From NCBI GenBank assembly GCA_903925015.1, contig CAIYDY010000088.1, positions 1-34,139 of the forward strand: a DNA stretch of 34,139 nt. The letters run 5' to 3'. Positions within the stretch are counted from its first letter, which is position 1. Every line of letters begins with the position of its first letter. This DNA is from an uncultured Acidobacteriia bacterium (lineage in GTDB: Bacteria; Acidobacteriota; Terriglobia; Bryobacterales; Bryobacteraceae). A program made the position numbers and the translations under genes. The notes beneath the pieces were generated by a model. It was given only the letters and a program-made list of their open reading frames with translations, was not told where the DNA came from and made no database searches. Below, one piece after another: positions 31,548 through 34,139 of the stretch.

Positions 31548-32924
31548 ATGCGATACCTGATTGCCCTCGTTTGTATTTCCGCTTTCGCCGCCGACAATAT
31601 GCCGCCCGAAAGCGAGCGCGCACTTGCCCGGCAGATCTACAAGGAGATGGTGGAGGTGCAGTCGGGTTTCACCACGGGTACAACAACTCCGATTGCCGAA
31701 TCCGTCGCTGCGCGGTTTCGGGCTGCGGGATTCTCTGCCTCCGACATCTTCGTTGGCGGCGCGATCCCGCGAAAGGCGAACGTCGTGGTCCGATACCGGG
31801 GCACGGGCGTGCGCAAGCCGATCCTGTTGGTGGCGCATATCGACGTGGTCGAGGCCAAGCGCGAGGACTGGACCACCGATCCGTTTGTCTTCCTCGAAAA
31901 AGATGGATATTTCTATGGCCGCGGGACAGCCGACGACAAGGCACAGGCGGCGGTCTGGGTGGCTACTCTACTGCGGATGAAGCGCGAAGGGTACAAACCG
32001 GACAGGGATCTGATCCTGGCCTTGACGGCGGACGAGGAGGGCGGCGGCCCCTACAACGGCGTCGATTGGCTGCTGCAGAAGCACCGGGATCTGATCGAGG
32101 CCGAGTTTGCGATCAACGAAGGCGCTCGGGGCATGCTGGTGGACGGCAAGAAGGTGGAGCACGACATCGGACTCGCGGAAAAGCAGTTCGCGAATTTGCG
32201 CCTGGAGGTCCGTAACAAAGGTGGCCACAGCGCTCGGCCCGTACCGGACAACGCGATCTACCATCTCGCCGGGGCACTCTATCGCTTGTCCACCTTCGAG
32301 TTTGGCTTTCATTTGACCGATATCACCAAGGCCTACTTCCAAAAGATGGGCCAAATGGAGAGCGGGGCATTTGCGAAGGACTTGGCTGGAGTGGCCGCAG
32401 GTGATGAAGCGGCGATGCGCCGGGTGGCGGCTGCGTCGGCCCCGCTGAATGCGATGATGCGGACGACATGTGTGGCGACGATGCTCGAAGGCGGCCATGC
32501 GACCAATGCACTCCCGCAGCTGGCTGCCGCAAACGTGAATTGCCGGTTGCTGCCGGACGATAACTTGGATCGCGTGGTGGCCGAGATCACGAAGGCGATC
32601 TACGACGACCAGGTGAAGGTGACCGTCTCGCTGAACGAAGGCGCGAGTCCGGCGTCGCCGCTCCGCACAGATGTTCTGAAAGCCTTCGACCGGATTACCG
32701 ACACGATGTGGCCAGGGGTTGTTGCAGTGCCGACGATGGCTGTGGGCGGGTCCGACGGGCGGTATTTGAGAATCGCCGGAATTCCCACCTATGGCGTGCA
32801 GGGGTTCTTCATCGACCGCGACGATGTGCGTGCTCATGGCAGGGATGAGCGTATGCTGGTCAAGTCGTTCTACGAGGGGCAGACGTTTCTATACGAATTT
32901 GTGAAGGCTCTGTCAAGACCATAG
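31548..32924 (+). CDS. Secreted M20-family metallopeptidase
   Basis: This 458-residue di-zinc peptidase of the M20 (ArgE/DapE/carboxypeptidase) family has a short signal, MRYLIALVCISAFAA. Metal and catalytic residues are visible in LLVAHIDVVE (His97, Asp99), YGRGTADDKA (Asp129) and ALTADEEGGG (Glu163 as base, Glu164 as ligand), with NEGARG after it and VRAHGRDERM near the end. The dimerisation (lid) domain starts around NLRLEVRNKGGHSARPVPDN. It would cleave peptides or acylated amino acids in the periplasm. ATG 31548 is chosen for the signal peptide. GACAAT lies 7 nt upstream with no Shine-Dalgarno, so a leaderless transcript is possible. Confidence 0.93.
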   Translation: MRYLIALVCISAFAADNMPPESERALARQIYKEMVEVQSGFTTGTTTPIAESVAARFRAAGFSASDIFVGGAIPRKANVVVRYRGTGVRKPILLVAHIDVVEAKREDWTTDPFVFLEKDGYFYGRGTADDKAQAAVWVATLLRMKREGYKPDRDLILALTADEEGGGPYNGVDWLLQKHRDLIEAEFAINEGARGMLVDGKKVEHDIGLAEKQFANLRLEVRNKGGHSARPVPDNAIYHLAGALYRLSTFEFGFHLTDITKAYFQKMGQMESGAFAKDLAGVAAGDEAAMRRVAAASAPLNAMMRTTCVATMLEGGHATNALPQLAAANVNCRLLPDDNLDRVVAEITKAIYDDQVKVTVSLNEGASPASPLRTDVLKAFDRITDTMWPGVVAVPTMAVGGSDGRYLRIAGIPTYGVQGFFIDRDDVRAHGRDERMLVKSFYEGQTFLYEFVKALSRP

Positions 32925-32925
32925 A

Positions 32926-32975
32926 TGGCCTCCGCAGCTCCAGGCATATAATTATGGATGGCCGACGGGAGGCCA
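32926..32975 (+). promoter_or_regulatory. Promoter and inverted repeat before the Gfo/Idh/MocA gene
   Basis: A perfect -10 TATAAT (32947-32952) predicts a start near 32959, 25 nt before the ATG at 32984. I see no good -35. TGGCCTCC (32926-32933) and GGAGGCCA (32968-32975) form a perfect 8-bp inverted repeat flanking the -10 box. The second arm contains the GGAGG Shine-Dalgarno of the next gene. The repeat may be an operator, or may hide the ribosome-binding site in transcripts that read through from the M20 gene. Confidence 0.5.
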
Positions 32976-32983
32976 CTACGTTC

Positions 32984-34139
32984 ATGGAACTGAACAGACG
33001 ACACTTCTTTTACGGCTCTCTGCTTGCCGGTGCCATTCCAACAGCCGGATTCGGGAGCACCCCCTCACTCAAGGCTTTGGGCTACAAGTCGCCCAACGAA
33101 AAACTGAACATTGCCTCCATCGGCGCGGGCGGCAAGGCCGATAGCGATATCACGGGCTGCAACAAGGAAAATATCGTCGCGCTTTGCGACGTCGACGAGG
33201 CTCGGGCTGCCAAGAAGTTCAAGGAATACGAGAAGGTACCCAAGTTCTCCGATTTCCGAAAGATGCTCGACAAGGAGCATAAGAACATCGACGCGGTCAT
33301 CGTCACGATTCCGGATTTCATGCACGCCACTGCGGCGATTTCAGCCATGCAGCTGGGCAAGCACGTTTACGTGCAGAAGCCGCTGGTGCGGACGGTTTGG
33401 GAAGCCCGCGCCATGCTGGAGGCGTCGAAGAAATACGGCGTCGCCACGCAGATGGGCAACCAGGGCTACTCCAACGAAGGCACCCGCCAAGTTGCCGAAA
33501 TCCTCTGGTCTGGTGCCATCGGCGACGTGAAGGAAGTCCACGCGTGGACTGATCGTCCATGGTGGCCGCAGGGCGTGACCGAGATTCCCGCTCCTACGCC
33601 GACCCCGGCAACGCTCGACTGGCAGTCTTGGTTGGGAAGCGCCGCTGACCGTCCTTTCACTACGGGCGGCGAGGGCTATCCGAACCAGTACGGCAACTTC
33701 TACCAGCCGTTCAACTGGCGCGGATTCTATGACTTCGGCTGCGGCGCACTCGGTGACATGGCGTGCCACATCCTGGGCGCACCGAATCTGGCGTTGCGGC
33801 TGGGCACATCCGCCCCGACGACGGTGGAGTGCATCAGCAAGGAAGGCACCAGCAACTTCATGTTCCCGAAGAAGTCGGTGATCAAGTACACCTTCCCGGC
33901 TCGGGGCAGCATGCCGCCGGTGACGATTTTCTGGCACGACGGTCTCAAGGAAAGCCCCAAGATCGACGGTGTTCCATCGGGCGAACTGCTTGGCGACTTG
34001 CCGTCACGTCCGCGCAGGGCCAGCGATCCGCCGCGCACCCCCGCGGCTTCCACGGGCTATGTCGGCCGAGTGTTCAACTGGGCCGCTTATGAGGATGCGA
34101 TTGCTCCCGAGACCCGCCCGACCCAGCCCAACGGCAGCC
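32984..34139 (+). CDS. Tat-exported Gfo/Idh/MocA-family oxidoreductase, C-terminus cut by window edge
   Basis: The 385 visible residues form an NAD(P)-dependent Gfo/Idh/MocA oxidoreductase exported through Tat (MELNRRHFFYGSLLAGAIPTAGF). Exported family members in acidobacteria and planctomycetes are thought to act on sugars or sugar acids in the periplasm, probably with tightly bound cofactor. The Rossmann fold shows NIASIGAGGKADSDI and VALCDVDEARAAKKF. The usual catalytic EKP reads QKP (HVYVQKPLVRT). The C-terminal domain includes FNWRGFYDFGCGALGDMACH, with the conserved D-x-x-x-H motif. ATG 32984 has GGGAGG upstream and follows the predicted transcript start. An in-frame ATG at 32954 would lie before that start. 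The gene continues past 34139. Confidence 0.93.
   Translation, partial: MELNRRHFFYGSLLAGAIPTAGFGSTPSLKALGYKSPNEKLNIASIGAGGKADSDITGCNKENIVALCDVDEARAAKKFKEYEKVPKFSDFRKMLDKEHKNIDAVIVTIPDFMHATAAISAMQLGKHVYVQKPLVRTVWEARAMLEASKKYGVATQMGNQGYSNEGTRQVAEILWSGAIGDVKEVHAWTDRPWWPQGVTEIPAPTPTPATLDWQSWLGSAADRPFTTGGEGYPNQYGNFYQPFNWRGFYDFGCGALGDMACHILGAPNLALRLGTSAPTTVECISKEGTSNFMFPKKSVIKYTFPARGSMPPVTIFWHDGLKESPKIDGVPSGELLGDLPSRPRRASDPPRTPAASTGYVGRVFNWAAYEDAIAPETRPTQPNGS

Overview
The window looks like a chromosomal segment of an acidobacterium, most likely of the Bryobacterales/Solibacteraceae type. This rests on the gene families: a large Oar-like TonB-dependent receptor with a carboxypeptidase-regulatory-like N-terminus, a cytochrome/DUF1592-type giant protein paired with a DUF1552 protein, several Tat-exported enzymes (RRxFL signals), a secreted Gfo/Idh/MocA oxidoreductase, and high-GC DNA with many GTG/TTG starts and weak or absent Shine-Dalgarno sites. 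No database search was possible, so the taxonomy is an inference.

Layout. 1-3388 (minus): the 5' part of the GTPase gene der, then a three-gene unit of an RraA/LigK-type aldolase (galC-like), a PIG-L-type 4-oxalomesaconate hydratase (galB-like) and a DUF6282-type TIM-barrel protein. 3389-4854 is a decayed stretch: a short IS256-type transposase relic, a five-copy 14-bp tandem repeat, and a degenerate second copy of the gene junction that lies intact at 5193-5757. 4855-7380 holds an unknown C-rich gene (+) convergent with a PhoD-like phosphatase (-), and a tiny secreted Lys/Gly/Pro protein (-).

The main feature is 7514-21819: a complete gene set for quinohemoprotein amine dehydrogenase (QHNDH), the periplasmic enzyme whose gamma subunit carries cysteine tryptophylquinone (CTQ) and several thioether cross-links. 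On the plus strand a promoter drives an Oar-like receptor, alpha subunit (two c-type hemes), the radical-SAM cross-linking enzyme QhpD, gamma, beta, an alpha/beta hydrolase and a multicopper oxidase, nearly all translationally coupled. Convergent on the minus strand are the other three maturation genes: FAD monooxygenase (qhpG), ABC exporter (qhpF) and subtilisin-like leader peptidase (qhpE). No regulator resembling qhpR is visible. The receptor, hydrolase and multicopper oxidase are not part of the classical proteobacterial cluster and may form a locally extended amine-oxidation system.

21820-22382 is intergenic debris, including a fragment of another Oar-type receptor. 22383-29549 (minus) carries the DUF1552 protein, the 1225-residue diheme/LamG/DUF1592 protein and a membrane protein fused to a spermidine-synthase-like domain. 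29602-31443 (minus) has a 42-codon charged ORF, a terminator-like hairpin and a vanadium-dependent haloperoxidase. 31548-34139 (plus) holds a secreted M20 peptidase and a Tat-exported Gfo/Idh/MocA oxidoreductase cut by the window end. I found no tRNA, rRNA, CRISPR array, phage or intact insertion sequence.
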